DNA from: Quisquiliibacterium transsilvanicum
Lineage (GTDB): Bacteria; Pseudomonadota; Gammaproteobacteria; Burkholderiales; Burkholderiaceae_E
Length of the DNA stretch: 64,000 nucleotides
Reading direction: 5' to 3'
Assembly: GCF_014202215.1 (NCBI RefSeq)
Contig: NZ_JACHGB010000007.1
Location: 124,001-188,000, forward strand
In this document: piece by piece, positions 51,932 through 59,702 of the stretch
How the letters are laid out: every line of letters begins with the position of its first letter
Numbering within the stretch: position 1 is the stretch's first letter
The notes under the pieces: generated by a model
The model's input: the letters and a program-made list of their open reading frames with translations, nothing else
The model's database searches: none
What the model was told of the DNA's origin: nothing
Made by a program: the position numbers and the translations under genes

Positions 51932-52657
51932 TCAGTCTTGGTTGCGCTTGAGCAGCGAGAGGAACTCGCGCCGCAGGTTCGCGTCCTTCAGGAAGGACCC
52001 GCGCATCACGCTGTTGATCATCTTCGACTCGGTGTCCTTCACGCCGCGCCAGTGCATGCAGAAGTGGTCGGCTTCCATCACGATCGCCAGCCCGTCGGGC
52101 TGCACGCGCTCCAGCAGCAGGTCGGCCAGCCGGGCCACCGCTTCTTCCTGGATCTGCGGGCGGCTCATGATCCAGTCGGCGAGCCGCGCGTACTTGGACA
52201 GGCCGATCAGGTTGGAGTGCTCGTTGGGCAGCAGCCCGACCCAGAGCCGGCCCATGATCGGGCACAGGTGGTGCGAGCAGGCGCTGCGGATGCGGATCGG
52301 CCCCACGATCATCAGCTCGTTGAGGCCCTCCACGTTGGGGAACTCCGTCACCGGCGGCATCCGTTCGTAGCGGCCGGCGAACACCTCGCGCAGGTACATC
52401 TTCGCCACCCGGCGCGCGGTTTCCTGCGTGTTGTGGTCGCTGTCGGTGTCGATGACGAGGCTGCGCAGCACCTCGAGCAGCTTCTCCTCGACTTCGGCCT
52501 GCAGCAGCGGCACCTCCTCCGGCTCGATGAAGTCGGCGATGTTGTCGTTGGCATGAAAGCGCACGCGGGCGGCCTGCAGGCGCTCGCGGATGCGCTGCGA
52601 AAGCGGCACGCCGGGATCCTCGTCGGATCGCTGCGCAGTCGGTATGGGGTCGGTCAT
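51932..52657 (-). CDS. folE: GTP cyclohydrolase I
   Basis: A 241-residue zinc enzyme that converts GTP to 7,8-dihydroneopterin triphosphate, first step of folate synthesis. The zinc ligands are in SACSHHLCPIMGR and MEADHFCMHWRGV (Cys, His, Cys); GLSKYARLADWIMSRPQIQE is the conserved substrate-site helix. ATG 52657 (MTDPIPTAQRSDED) is chosen; the frame extends to 52816 through GC-rich non-coding sequence. The N-terminal 40 residues are longer than in E. coli FolE and variable. The BLUF gene follows at once. Confidence 0.95.
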   Translation of the reverse strand: MTDPIPTAQRSDEDPGVPLSQRIRERLQAARVRFHANDNIADFIEPEEVPLLQAEVEEKLLEVLRSLVIDTDSDHNTQETARRVAKMYLREVFAGRYERMPPVTEFPNVEGLNELMIVGPIRIRSACSHHLCPIMGRLWVGLLPNEHSNLIGLSKYARLADWIMSRPQIQEEAVARLADLLLERVQPDGLAIVMEADHFCMHWRGVKDTESKMINSVMRGSFLKDANLRREFLSLLKRNQD

Positions 52658-52995
52658 GTCCTGCCCTGTCCAATGGTCCGGCGACATCGTAGAGGGTTTC
52701 GGGGCCGGCTGCCGGGGCGGGCGCAGGGCCGGCAGGGGAATCGGCACTCGCCGGCCGGCGCCCGCACGCGCGCGGCGTTCCGCGCCGGGGCCGAGCTTCG
52801 CCGCCAGCGCGGCCACGGGCGCCCGCGCGCGCGGCGTTCCGTTGCGGGTGCTGTCGACATCGACAAGCGCCGCCCGGCGCTCTACGGTGCAGGGACGTGC
52901 AATCCGCCCGGCCAGCCGCCGACGCGCACGAGCTCCTGCGCGCCGGACGGCAGCCGTCCGCCGGGGGCTCGGGCCGGGCCCACCGAGGATCCCCG
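52658..52995. other. Divergent intergenic region, folE / glyoxalase-fold gene
   Basis: This 338-base stretch separates two divergent genes and must hold both promoters. It carries a long imperfect direct repeat (GCCCGC-rich unit ending in GCGGCGTTCCG, at about 52760-52782 and 52820-52842) and the palindrome GTCGACATCGAC at 52854-52865. No convincing -35/-10 pair, small gene or RNA was recognised. Confidence 0.4.
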
Positions 52996-53775
52996 ATGCG
53001 CAGCTACCTGAACCTTCGACAGATCGCCCTCGCCGCGCCGGCGCTGCAGCCCGCGGAGGAGGCGGTGCGGGCGGTGTTCGGCCTGGAGGTCTGCCACCGC
53101 GATCCCGGGGTCGCCAAGTACGGGCTGGAGAACGCGCTGTTCGTCTTCGGGCACGCCTTCCTGGAGATCGTGGCGCCGACCCGCGAGGACACCGCCGCCG
53201 GCCGCTTCATCGAGCGCACGCGCGGCGTGGGCGGCTACATGGCGATCTTCGACTGCGACGATCCGCTGGCGCGCCGGGCCCGCGCCGAGCGGCTGGGCGT
53301 GCGCATCGCGCATGTTCTCGACTATCCGGGCTTCGTCGGTTCCCAGTTCCATCCGCGCGACTGCCGCGCCACCATGCTCGAATTCGATCACAGCGACGGC
53401 GGCGAAGACCTCGACGGCCCCTACTGGCCCGCGGGTCCGCACTGGCGCGATGCCCAGCGCCTGGACCGTGTGCAGGGCATCCCGCTGGTGGAGGTCGAGG
53501 GTCCGGACCCTGCGGGCCTGGCCGCGCATTGGTCGAGCCTGATGGATGTCCCCGTCAGCGACGACGCGGGCCGGCCCCGGCTGGACTTCGACCTGGGCGC
53601 GGTGCGCTTCGTGCCGGCGCCGGCCGGCGCCGTCGAGCACCTTGCCACCGCCTGCGTGCAGGTCGCCGACCCCGCGGCCGTGCTCGACGCGGCCGCGCGG
53701 CACGGGCTGCCTGCCGACGGCCCGGGCTTCCGGATCGCGGGCATGCGCTTCATTCCGGTGGCGTCCGCCCCCTGA
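52996..53775 (+). CDS. Glyoxalase-fold (VOC) protein
   Basis: A 259-residue protein with two glyoxalase-like half-domains. The first (about 5-135) resembles the Glyoxalase_3/VOC type: LRQIALAAPALQPAEEAV, GLENALFVFGHAFLEIVAP with a Glu that could bind metal, and CRATMLEFDHSDGG. The second half (about 150-255) is weaker. Members include lyases, dioxygenases and thiol-modifying enzymes; no substrate can be given. ATG 52996 is preceded by GAGG. It may be read together with the flavin monooxygenase gene that follows after 121 bases. Confidence 0.75.
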   Translation: MRSYLNLRQIALAAPALQPAEEAVRAVFGLEVCHRDPGVAKYGLENALFVFGHAFLEIVAPTREDTAAGRFIERTRGVGGYMAIFDCDDPLARRARAERLGVRIAHVLDYPGFVGSQFHPRDCRATMLEFDHSDGGEDLDGPYWPAGPHWRDAQRLDRVQGIPLVEVEGPDPAGLAAHWSSLMDVPVSDDAGRPRLDFDLGAVRFVPAPAGAVEHLATACVQVADPAAVLDAAARHGLPADGPGFRIAGMRFIPVASAP

Positions 53776-53837
53776 ATTTCGCTGCGGCGGGTCCCGGCCC
53801 GCCGCGGCCGCGTTGCCGGCTTCACGCCTGGACCACC

Positions 53838-53860
53838 CGGAGGCAGTTTCGCTGCCTCCG
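53838..53860. promoter_or_regulatory. Perfect hairpin upstream of the monooxygenase gene
   Basis: CGGAGGCAG, a TTTCG loop and CTGCCTCCG form a 9-base perfect stem, 36 bases before the start codon at 53897. It could terminate the preceding gene, act as an attenuator, or be a protein-binding palindrome. Confidence 0.45.
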
Positions 53861-53896
53861 CAACCACGAGACACAGAGTCGAGGAGAGCAAGGACG

Positions 53897-55411
53897 ATGG
53901 AGACGAACGCAGCGAGCGCAGAGACCGTGGAGGTCCGCCGCGCATCGGAGGTCGAGCATTTCGACGTGCTGATCGTGGGCGCGGGAATTTCCGGCATCGG
54001 CGGCGCGTACCACCTGAGCACGCAATGCCCCGGCAAGCGCTTCCTGGTGCTCGAGGCGCAGGACGACTTCGGCGGCACCTGGCACACCCACCGCTACCCG
54101 GGAATCCGCTCCGACAGCGATCTCTACACCTTCGGCTATCGCTTCAAGCCCTGGACCGGCGCGCCGATCGCCACCGCCGCCGAGATCCGCAAGTACATGG
54201 GCGAGGTCATCGAGGAGAACGACCTCGCGCGCCATATCCGCTACGGCCACCGGATCAGCGCCGCCAGCTGGTCCGGCGAGGACCGCCGCTGGACGATCGA
54301 GGCGACCCGCGCAGCCGATGGCGCGCAGGTGCGCTTCTCGGCGAGCTTCCTCTGGATGTGCCAGGGCTACTACCGGCACGACGCGGGCTATGTGCCGCAA
54401 TGGCCGGGGATGGAGCGCTTCGGCGGACGCATCGTCCACCCGCAGGCCTGGCCGGAGGACCTCGCGCTCGAAGGCAAGCGGGTGGTGGTGATCGGCTCCG
54501 GCGCCACCGCTGCCACACTGTTGCCGGCGATCGCCGGCGCCTGCGCCCACGTCACCATGCTGCAGCGCTCGCCCACCTATTTCATGACCGGGCGCAACGC
54601 CAACGAGCTGGCCGACACGCTGCGCGAGCTCGAGATCCCGGAGGAGTGGATCCATGAGATCGTGCGGCGCAAGATTCTCAAGGACCAGGCCAAGCTCGCC
54701 AGGCGCGCGTTCGAGGAGCCGGAGGCGCTCGCCAGGGAACTGATCGCAGGCGTGCGGGCCCACCTGCCGGCCGACTTCGACGTCGAGCGCCACTTCACGC
54801 CGCGCTACCAGCCCTGGCGGCAGCGGATCGCCTTCGTGCCGGACGGCGACCTGTTCCGCGCGGTCCGCGAGGGCAAGGCCTCGGTGGTCACCGACGAAAT
54901 CGAGGCCTTTACCGAAGCCGGCATCCGGCTGAAGTCCGGCGCGACGCTCGAGGCCGACGTGGTGGTCGCCGCCACCGGCTTCGACCTGAGCGTGCTCGGC
55001 GACATCAGCGTCACGATCGACGGCCGTCCGCTCGACTTCGGCGACACCGTGACCTGGCACGGCACGATGTTCACCGGGGTACCCAACATGGCCTGGGTGT
55101 TCGGCTATTTCCGCGCCAGCTGGACGCTGCGCGCAGACCTCATCTCGGACTTCGTCTGCCGGCTGCTGCGGCACATGGACGAGCGCCACGCAACGCGGGT
55201 GACCCCGACGCTGCGTCCGGCAGAGGCGGGCATGCCGCTCAAGCCCTGGTTCGACCTGGACAACTTCAACCCGGGCTACGTGCTGCGCGGCGCGCACCTG
55301 ATGCCCAGGCAGGGCGACCGGCTGCCCTGGCGGCACACCCAGGACTACTGGACCGACCGGGGCGACCTGCCGGCCGCGGACCTGAACGACGGCAGCCTGG
55401 CCTTCGACTGA
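53897..55411 (+). CDS. Flavin-containing (Baeyer-Villiger type) monooxygenase
   Basis: A 504-residue NADPH-dependent FAD monooxygenase. The FAD motif is VLIVGAGISGIGGAYHLS (about 24-41), the NADPH motif VVVIGSGATAATLLPAIAG (about 196-214), and WHTHRYPGIRSDSDLYTF, a segment typical of the EthA/Baeyer-Villiger group, lies between. PGMERFGGRIVHPQAWPED (about 175-193) matches the FMO-type fingerprint FxGxxxHxxxW with Gly and Gln variations. Substrates of EthA-like enzymes are ketones and thioamides. AAGGA lies before the ATG at 53897. Confidence 0.9.
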   Translation: METNAASAETVEVRRASEVEHFDVLIVGAGISGIGGAYHLSTQCPGKRFLVLEAQDDFGGTWHTHRYPGIRSDSDLYTFGYRFKPWTGAPIATAAEIRKYMGEVIEENDLARHIRYGHRISAASWSGEDRRWTIEATRAADGAQVRFSASFLWMCQGYYRHDAGYVPQWPGMERFGGRIVHPQAWPEDLALEGKRVVVIGSGATAATLLPAIAGACAHVTMLQRSPTYFMTGRNANELADTLRELEIPEEWIHEIVRRKILKDQAKLARRAFEEPEALARELIAGVRAHLPADFDVERHFTPRYQPWRQRIAFVPDGDLFRAVREGKASVVTDEIEAFTEAGIRLKSGATLEADVVVAATGFDLSVLGDISVTIDGRPLDFGDTVTWHGTMFTGVPNMAWVFGYFRASWTLRADLISDFVCRLLRHMDERHATRVTPTLRPAEAGMPLKPWFDLDNFNPGYVLRGAHLMPRQGDRLPWRHTQDYWTDRGDLPAADLNDGSLAFD

Positions 55412-55417
55412 ACCGGC

Positions 55418-56305
55418 TCAGGCGTTGAAGAGCACGCTGCCGCAGCCGGCCACGTCGTAGCCGGTCAGCGCCCGGGCGTGCCGTGCGAAGGCGCGGGTGC
55501 GGGTGAAGGCCAGCAGGGCCTGCATCGGCGGCTCGAAGACGCTGCGCCGCCAGACGACGAGATCGGCGCTCTCCCAGGCCAGCGGCACGAAGCCAAGGTC
55601 GTCCCGGTGCGCGGCGGCGCGGATGCCGAAGCCGGCATCCGCCAGGCCCGCCTTCACGGTCTCGGCCACCTCGGTCTCGGTGCTGGCCAGCGCCGCGCGC
55701 CCGCGCAGGCGGGCGGCGTCGATTCCCGCCTCGCGCAGCATCTTCGCCAGCAGCAACTGGCTGCCGGCGCCCGGTTGGCGCAGCACCAGCCGGTGCCTGC
55801 GGCGGGCCAGATCGGCCAGCGAGCCGATGCCCAGCGGATTGCCCGCGGCGACGATCAGGCCCTGCTCGCGCCGGGCCCAGTGCAGGCATACGACCGGCAT
55901 CCGGCCGAAGCGCTGCCGCACCACTTCGCCGTTGAACCCGTCGCCTGCGCTGTCGGGGACGTGGAGCAGCGCCGCGCAGGCGCCGCGGGCGGCGAAGCGT
56001 CCGAGGCCCTCGAGGCTGCCCACCGTGGCCAGCGCCAGGCCGGAGCCGCTGTCGCGGACCGCGCGCTCGAGCAGCGGGTCGTGGCTGCCGGCGATGGTCG
56101 CGGGGGGCTCCGCGCCGCCGGGGTCCGGCGTGCCGGCGGACCGGGACGCCAGCCACGCGTGCAGCTGCGCCGGGTCGAAGAGCAGCCGGCCGTGCGCGCG
56201 GGCGTGCGGCACCAGGCCCTTCTGGACCAGGTGGTAGAGCGTGCGCGGCCGCATCCGCATCAGCTCGGCGGCTTCGCCCGTGGTCAGCCATCGCTCCTGC
56301 GTCAT
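55418..56305 (-). CDS. Regulator with excisionase-type HTH and molybdate-binding-like domain
   Basis: A 295-residue one-component regulator. Residues 1-57 form a MerR/excisionase-type helix-turn-helix (LTTGEAAELMRMRPRTLYHL, followed by GLVPHARAHGRLLFDP). The rest (about 70-295) is a type II periplasmic-binding fold of the oxyanion-binding kind, here without a signal peptide and so cytoplasmic: GFNGEVVRQRFGRMPVV, GSLADLARRRHRLVLRQPG and DAGFGIRAAA. It is divergent from the tungstate uptake operon with a 65-base gap, which strongly suggests that it senses tungstate or molybdate and controls tupBCA. ATG 56305 is used; GTG 56311 is equally possible. Confidence 0.83.
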   Translation of the reverse strand: MTQERWLTTGEAAELMRMRPRTLYHLVQKGLVPHARAHGRLLFDPAQLHAWLASRSAGTPDPGGAEPPATIAGSHDPLLERAVRDSGSGLALATVGSLEGLGRFAARGACAALLHVPDSAGDGFNGEVVRQRFGRMPVVCLHWARREQGLIVAAGNPLGIGSLADLARRRHRLVLRQPGAGSQLLLAKMLREAGIDAARLRGRAALASTETEVAETVKAGLADAGFGIRAAAHRDDLGFVPLAWESADLVVWRRSVFEPPMQALLAFTRTRAFARHARALTGYDVAGCGSVLFNA

Positions 56306-56370
56306 GCGCACCAGTATGCAGAATTTCCGCGCATTCCGCGGTGCCTGCCAGGCTTGCTAGATTCGCGGCA

Positions 56371-57093
56371 ATGAACGATCTGAGCGAAAGCCTGCGGCTC
56401 GCCCTCGACCTGCTCGCGGGCGCCGACCCCAGCTTGTGGGGCATCGTCCGGCTGAGCCTTGCGGTGAGCGGGACCGCGACCCTGCTGGCTGCCGCGGTGG
56501 CGCTGCCGCTGGCCGCCTGGCTGGCGCTGGCCCGTTTCCGCGGCCGCGGCGCGGTGGTGGCGACGCTCGACGCGCTGATGGGCCTGCCATCGGTGGTGGT
56601 CGGTCTGCTGGTCTACCTGCTGCTGTCGCGGGCCGGCCCGCTTGGCGAGCACGGCCTGCTGTTCACGCCGGTGGCGATGGTGATCGCGCAGACGGTGCTG
56701 GTGCTGCCGCTGCTGACCGCGCTCGCGCGCCAGACCCTGGAGGACGTGCTGGCTGAAGTTGGACCCTACCTTCGCTCGCTGAAGGCGGGGCGCGTGCGGA
56801 CCGTGGCCACGGCGCTGGTCGAGGCGCGCTGGTCGCTGCCCACCTCGCTGCTCGCGGGGTTTGGCAGGGCCACCGCCGAAGTGGGCGCGGTGATGATCGT
56901 CGGCGGCAACATCGATGGCGTGACGCGGGTGATGACCACCGCGATCGCGCTGGAAACCAGCAAGGGCGACCTGCCGCTCGCGCTAGGTCTGGGCCTGGTG
57001 CTGGTGCTGGTGGTGCTGGCGGCGAACCTGCTCGCGCATGCGGCGCGGCACGTGGCGATGCGGCACGCCGACCCCGGGCCCGCCGGTGCGTGA
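56371..57093 (+). CDS. tupB: Tungstate ABC transporter permease
   Basis: A 240-residue inner-membrane permease with about five helices. PSLWGIVRLSLAVSGTATLL is the first conserved segment, and EARWSLPTSLLAGFGRATAE with GAVMIVGGNI is the coupling (EAA-type) loop and following helix, diagnostic of TupB/WtpB-type oxyanion permeases. It starts at ATG 56371 (MNDLSES). A -10-like TAGATT lies at 56358-56363. It begins a three-gene operon. Confidence 0.9.
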   Translation: MNDLSESLRLALDLLAGADPSLWGIVRLSLAVSGTATLLAAAVALPLAAWLALARFRGRGAVVATLDALMGLPSVVVGLLVYLLLSRAGPLGEHGLLFTPVAMVIAQTVLVLPLLTALARQTLEDVLAEVGPYLRSLKAGRVRTVATALVEARWSLPTSLLAGFGRATAEVGAVMIVGGNIDGVTRVMTTAIALETSKGDLPLALGLGLVLVLVVLAANLLAHAARHVAMRHADPGPAGA

Positions 57094-57892
57094 CGCGGAC
57101 CTGCTTTCCCGCGCCGGGTCCGCTGGCGCCGGCGGGCCCGCGCCGGCAGGCACGGCCAGCTCCGCCGCTGCCAGCCTCGCAGGCGTCGACCGGCTGGAGT
57201 TCAGCGCCATCCGCCTGCGCCGGGGCGCGCACGCCCTGCTCGACGGGCTGGACCTGCGGCTGCCGGTGCGGATGCGCACCGCGGTCCTGGGCGCCAACGG
57301 CGCCGGCAAGACCACCCTGCTGCAGCTCGCGCACGGACTGATCGCGCCGGATTCGGGCGCGATTGCCGGGCGGGATGCAGCCGGCGCGGCGGTCGCCTGG
57401 CGCTTCGGTTTCGTCTTCCAGAAGCCGGTGATGCTGATGCGCAGCGCCCGGGCGAACGTGGAGCACGCGCTGGCGGTGGCCGGCGTGCCGCGGGCGCGGC
57501 GCCGGGCCCGCGCGGACCGGGCGCTGTCCGAGGTGGGCCTGCTGGACGCGGCTCAGCGCCCGGCGCGCCGGCTCTCCGGCGGCGAGCAGCAGCGCCTGGC
57601 GATCGCGCGGGCCGACGCCGCCGCTCCCGACTGCCTGCTGCTCGACGAACCCACCTCGAGCCTCGATCCGCATGCTGCCGCAGCCATCGAGCGCCACCTG
57701 CTGGCGCTGTCGGCCGCCGGCCGGGGCATCGTCTTCGCCACCCACGACTTCGCGCTGGCCCGCCGGCTCGCCCAGCGCGTCGTCTTCATGCACCTCGGCC
57801 GCGTCCTCGAGTCCGGCGACGCGGCCACTTTCTTCGCCGGGCCGCGCAGCATCGAGGCCCGACGTTTCCTCTCGGGAGACCTCCTGCAATGA
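57086..57892 (+). CDS. tupC: Tungstate ABC transporter ATPase
   Basis: A 268-residue ABC ATPase. Walker A GANGAGKT is at 69-76, the signature LSGGEQQRLAIARA near 165, Walker B CLLLDEPTSSLDP after it, and the switch His in FATHDFALARR. The first 30 residues are an Ala/Gly-rich extension not found in most ATPases. GTG 57086 overlaps tupB by eight bases; an upstream start inside tupB or a later one cannot be excluded. It powers uptake through TupB. Confidence 0.88.
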   Translation: MRDADLLSRAGSAGAGGPAPAGTASSAAASLAGVDRLEFSAIRLRRGAHALLDGLDLRLPVRMRTAVLGANGAGKTTLLQLAHGLIAPDSGAIAGRDAAGAAVAWRFGFVFQKPVMLMRSARANVEHALAVAGVPRARRRARADRALSEVGLLDAAQRPARRLSGGEQQRLAIARADAAAPDCLLLDEPTSSLDPHAAAAIERHLLALSAAGRGIVFATHDFALARRLAQRVVFMHLGRVLESGDAATFFAGPRSIEARRFLSGDLLQ

Positions 57893-58770
57893 CCCGCATC
57901 CGCCGCGCCGCCGCCGCGCTCCTCCCGTCCTCAGCAGTCTTCGCCGCCTTCGCCGCCTTCGCATTGTTCGCCGCGGCGTTGCCGTCCTCCGCGTTCGCGC
58001 AGGCGGCGCGCGCCGGCGCTCAGGTCATCGTGATGGCTTCGACCACCTCCACCGAGCAGTCGGGGCTGTTCGCGCACCTGCTGCCGGCCTTCGGCGCCGA
58101 GACGGGGATCGAGGTCCGGGTGGTGGCGCAGGGGACGGGGCAGGCGCTCGAGACCGCGCGCAGGGGTGACGCCGACCTGGTGTTCGTGCACGACCGGGCC
58201 GCGGAGGAGCGCTTCGTCGCCGAGGGCTTCGGGCTCGCGCGTCGCGACGTGATGTACAACGACTTCGTGCTGGTCGGCCCGAAGCGGGATCCGGCTGGCG
58301 CCGGCGCAGCCACCGACGCGTCGCAGGCGCTTGCGCGCATCGCGCAGGCAGGCCAGCCCTTCGTCTCGCGCGGCGATCGCAGCGGCACGCATGCGGCCGA
58401 GCTTCGGCTGTGGCAGGGCGCCGGCGTCGACGCCCAGGCGGGCAAGCGCGCCGGCTGGTATCGCGAGAGCGGTTCAGGGATGGGGGCGACGCTGAACATC
58501 GCCTCGTCGATGGATGCCTACACGCTGACCGATCGCGGCACCTGGCTGGGCTTTCGCAATCGCGGCGGGCTGGCGATCCTCTTCCAGGGCGATCCGCGGC
58601 TGTTCAACCAGTACGGCGTGATCGTCGTCGATCCCGCCCGCCATCCGCACGTCAAGGCCGCGGCGGCGCAGCGCTTCGCCGACTGGATCGTGTCGCCCGC
58701 AGGGCAGCGGACCATTGCCGCCTTCAGGACCGGCGGCGAGCAGGCGTTCTTCCCGAATGCGCGGCCCTGA
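57889..58770 (+). CDS. tupA: Tungstate-binding periplasmic protein
   Basis: A 293-residue receptor. The signal peptide covers about residues 1-38 (a very long Ala/Phe helix ending SAFAQA). MASTTSTEQSGLF is the TupA oxyanion-binding motif, and FVSRGDRSGTHAAELRLW the second ligand-binding loop; these separate TupA (tungstate, very high affinity) from ModA. The ATG overlaps the tupC stop by four bases. With TupB and TupC it forms a complete importer. Tungsten-dependent enzymes were not seen in the window. Confidence 0.92.
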   Translation: MTRIRRAAAALLPSSAVFAAFAAFALFAAALPSSAFAQAARAGAQVIVMASTTSTEQSGLFAHLLPAFGAETGIEVRVVAQGTGQALETARRGDADLVFVHDRAAEERFVAEGFGLARRDVMYNDFVLVGPKRDPAGAGAATDASQALARIAQAGQPFVSRGDRSGTHAAELRLWQGAGVDAQAGKRAGWYRESGSGMGATLNIASSMDAYTLTDRGTWLGFRNRGGLAILFQGDPRLFNQYGVIVVDPARHPHVKAAAAQRFADWIVSPAGQRTIAAFRTGGEQAFFPNARP

Positions 58771-58832
58771 GCGCGGCCCTGAACGCGGCCCTGAACGCGG
58801 CCCTGAACGCGCCCCTGAACGCGCCCCTTGGC
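58761..58832. repeat. 12-base tandem repeat at the end of tupA
   Basis: Six copies of a 12-mer close to GCGGCCCTGAAC (copies 2-4 exact; copy 1 differs by one base and contains the tupA stop codon; copies 5 and 6 vary). Each unit holds GCGGCC. The array covers most of the gap up to the next gene. Confidence 0.88.
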
Positions 58833-58884
58833 GCGCCGCCCGTCCGCGCATGCATGGGCGCGGCCCACGCCGCCGCGTGATAGA

Positions 58885-58896
58885 TTGAAGCTTCAA
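58885..58896. promoter_or_regulatory. Palindrome at the hydrolase start
   Basis: TTGAAGCTTCAA is a perfect 12-base palindrome whose last base is the A of the start codon at 58896. It may be a repressor site or simply hide the start in a hairpin. Confidence 0.35.
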
Positions 58897-59702
58897 TGGT
58901 TGCCCGCCACGCCCACTCCGGCCCGCCCAGCACGCTGTTCTCCGCGATGGAGGTCCGCGCGCTGGGCGAGGCTGCGCTGCTGCCCTGGGCGCTGCCGATG
59001 CTGATGTCCGCGCCGCGCGGCGACGGTCATCCGGTGCTGCTGCTGCCCGGCTTCATGGGCGACGAGAAGTCGCTCATCGGGCTGGAGGTCTTCCTCAAGT
59101 CCCGCGGCTATCAGGTCGAGAGCTGGGGCTTCGGGCGCAACGTGGGCTTCCAGCGAAAGCATGCCGAGGCACTCGAGCAGAAGCTGCGCTACGTTCATCA
59201 CCGCTCCGGGCGCAAGGTGAGCCTGGTCGGCTGGAGCCTGGGCGGCGTGTTCGGCCTGTACGCGGCGCACCGGGCGCCGGAGTGCGTGCGCACCCTGATC
59301 ACCCTGGGCAGTCCCGTTTCGGTCGACCCGACCGGCAGCGCATCGCCGGCGCTCGTCAAGGCGCTGTACCGGCTGGTCGCCCACCCGATGGGGCCGTCGG
59401 CGCATGCCGCCCAGCCCCGCGCGAAGCAGCTGCGCGAGCGCCCGCCGGTGCCGACCAGCTGCCTCTACTCGCTGAGCGACGGCGTGGTGCCGCCCCAGGA
59501 GGCCACGCTGGACGGCGATCCCGCGATGCACGAGAACATCCGGGTGCCCGGCAGCCACATGGGGCTGGGCTTCAACGCGATGGTGCTCCGGATCGTCGCC
59601 GACCGGCTCGCTCAGCCGGAGGGCGAGTGGCGGCCGTACGTGCCCGAGGGCTTCGCCGGGATGCTGCATCGGGCGCTGACGCACCAGGTCTTGCCGATCT
59701 GA
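58896..59702 (+). CDS. Alpha/beta hydrolase
   Basis: A 268-residue serine hydrolase. The oxyanion strand HPVLLLPGFMGDEKSL is followed by the nucleophile elbow GWSLGG with Ser114; the likely acid is Asp in SLSDGVVPP and the His in GSHMGLGFN. No signal peptide is clear. The enzyme resembles lipase/esterase-like proteins found near wax ester synthases, but the ester it cleaves is not known. ATG 58896 is used. The last 131 bases overlap the opposite-strand acyltransferase gene. Confidence 0.85.
   Translation: MVARHAHSGPPSTLFSAMEVRALGEAALLPWALPMLMSAPRGDGHPVLLLPGFMGDEKSLIGLEVFLKSRGYQVESWGFGRNVGFQRKHAEALEQKLRYVHHRSGRKVSLVGWSLGGVFGLYAAHRAPECVRTLITLGSPVSVDPTGSASPALVKALYRLVAHPMGPSAHAAQPRAKQLRERPPVPTSCLYSLSDGVVPPQEATLDGDPAMHENIRVPGSHMGLGFNAMVLRIVADRLAQPEGEWRPYVPEGFAGMLHRALTHQVLPI

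Noticed and set aside
58761-58832. CRISPR-like array
   Set aside because: Units are contiguous 12-mers without spacers; the same holds for 49178-49228. No cas gene is present.
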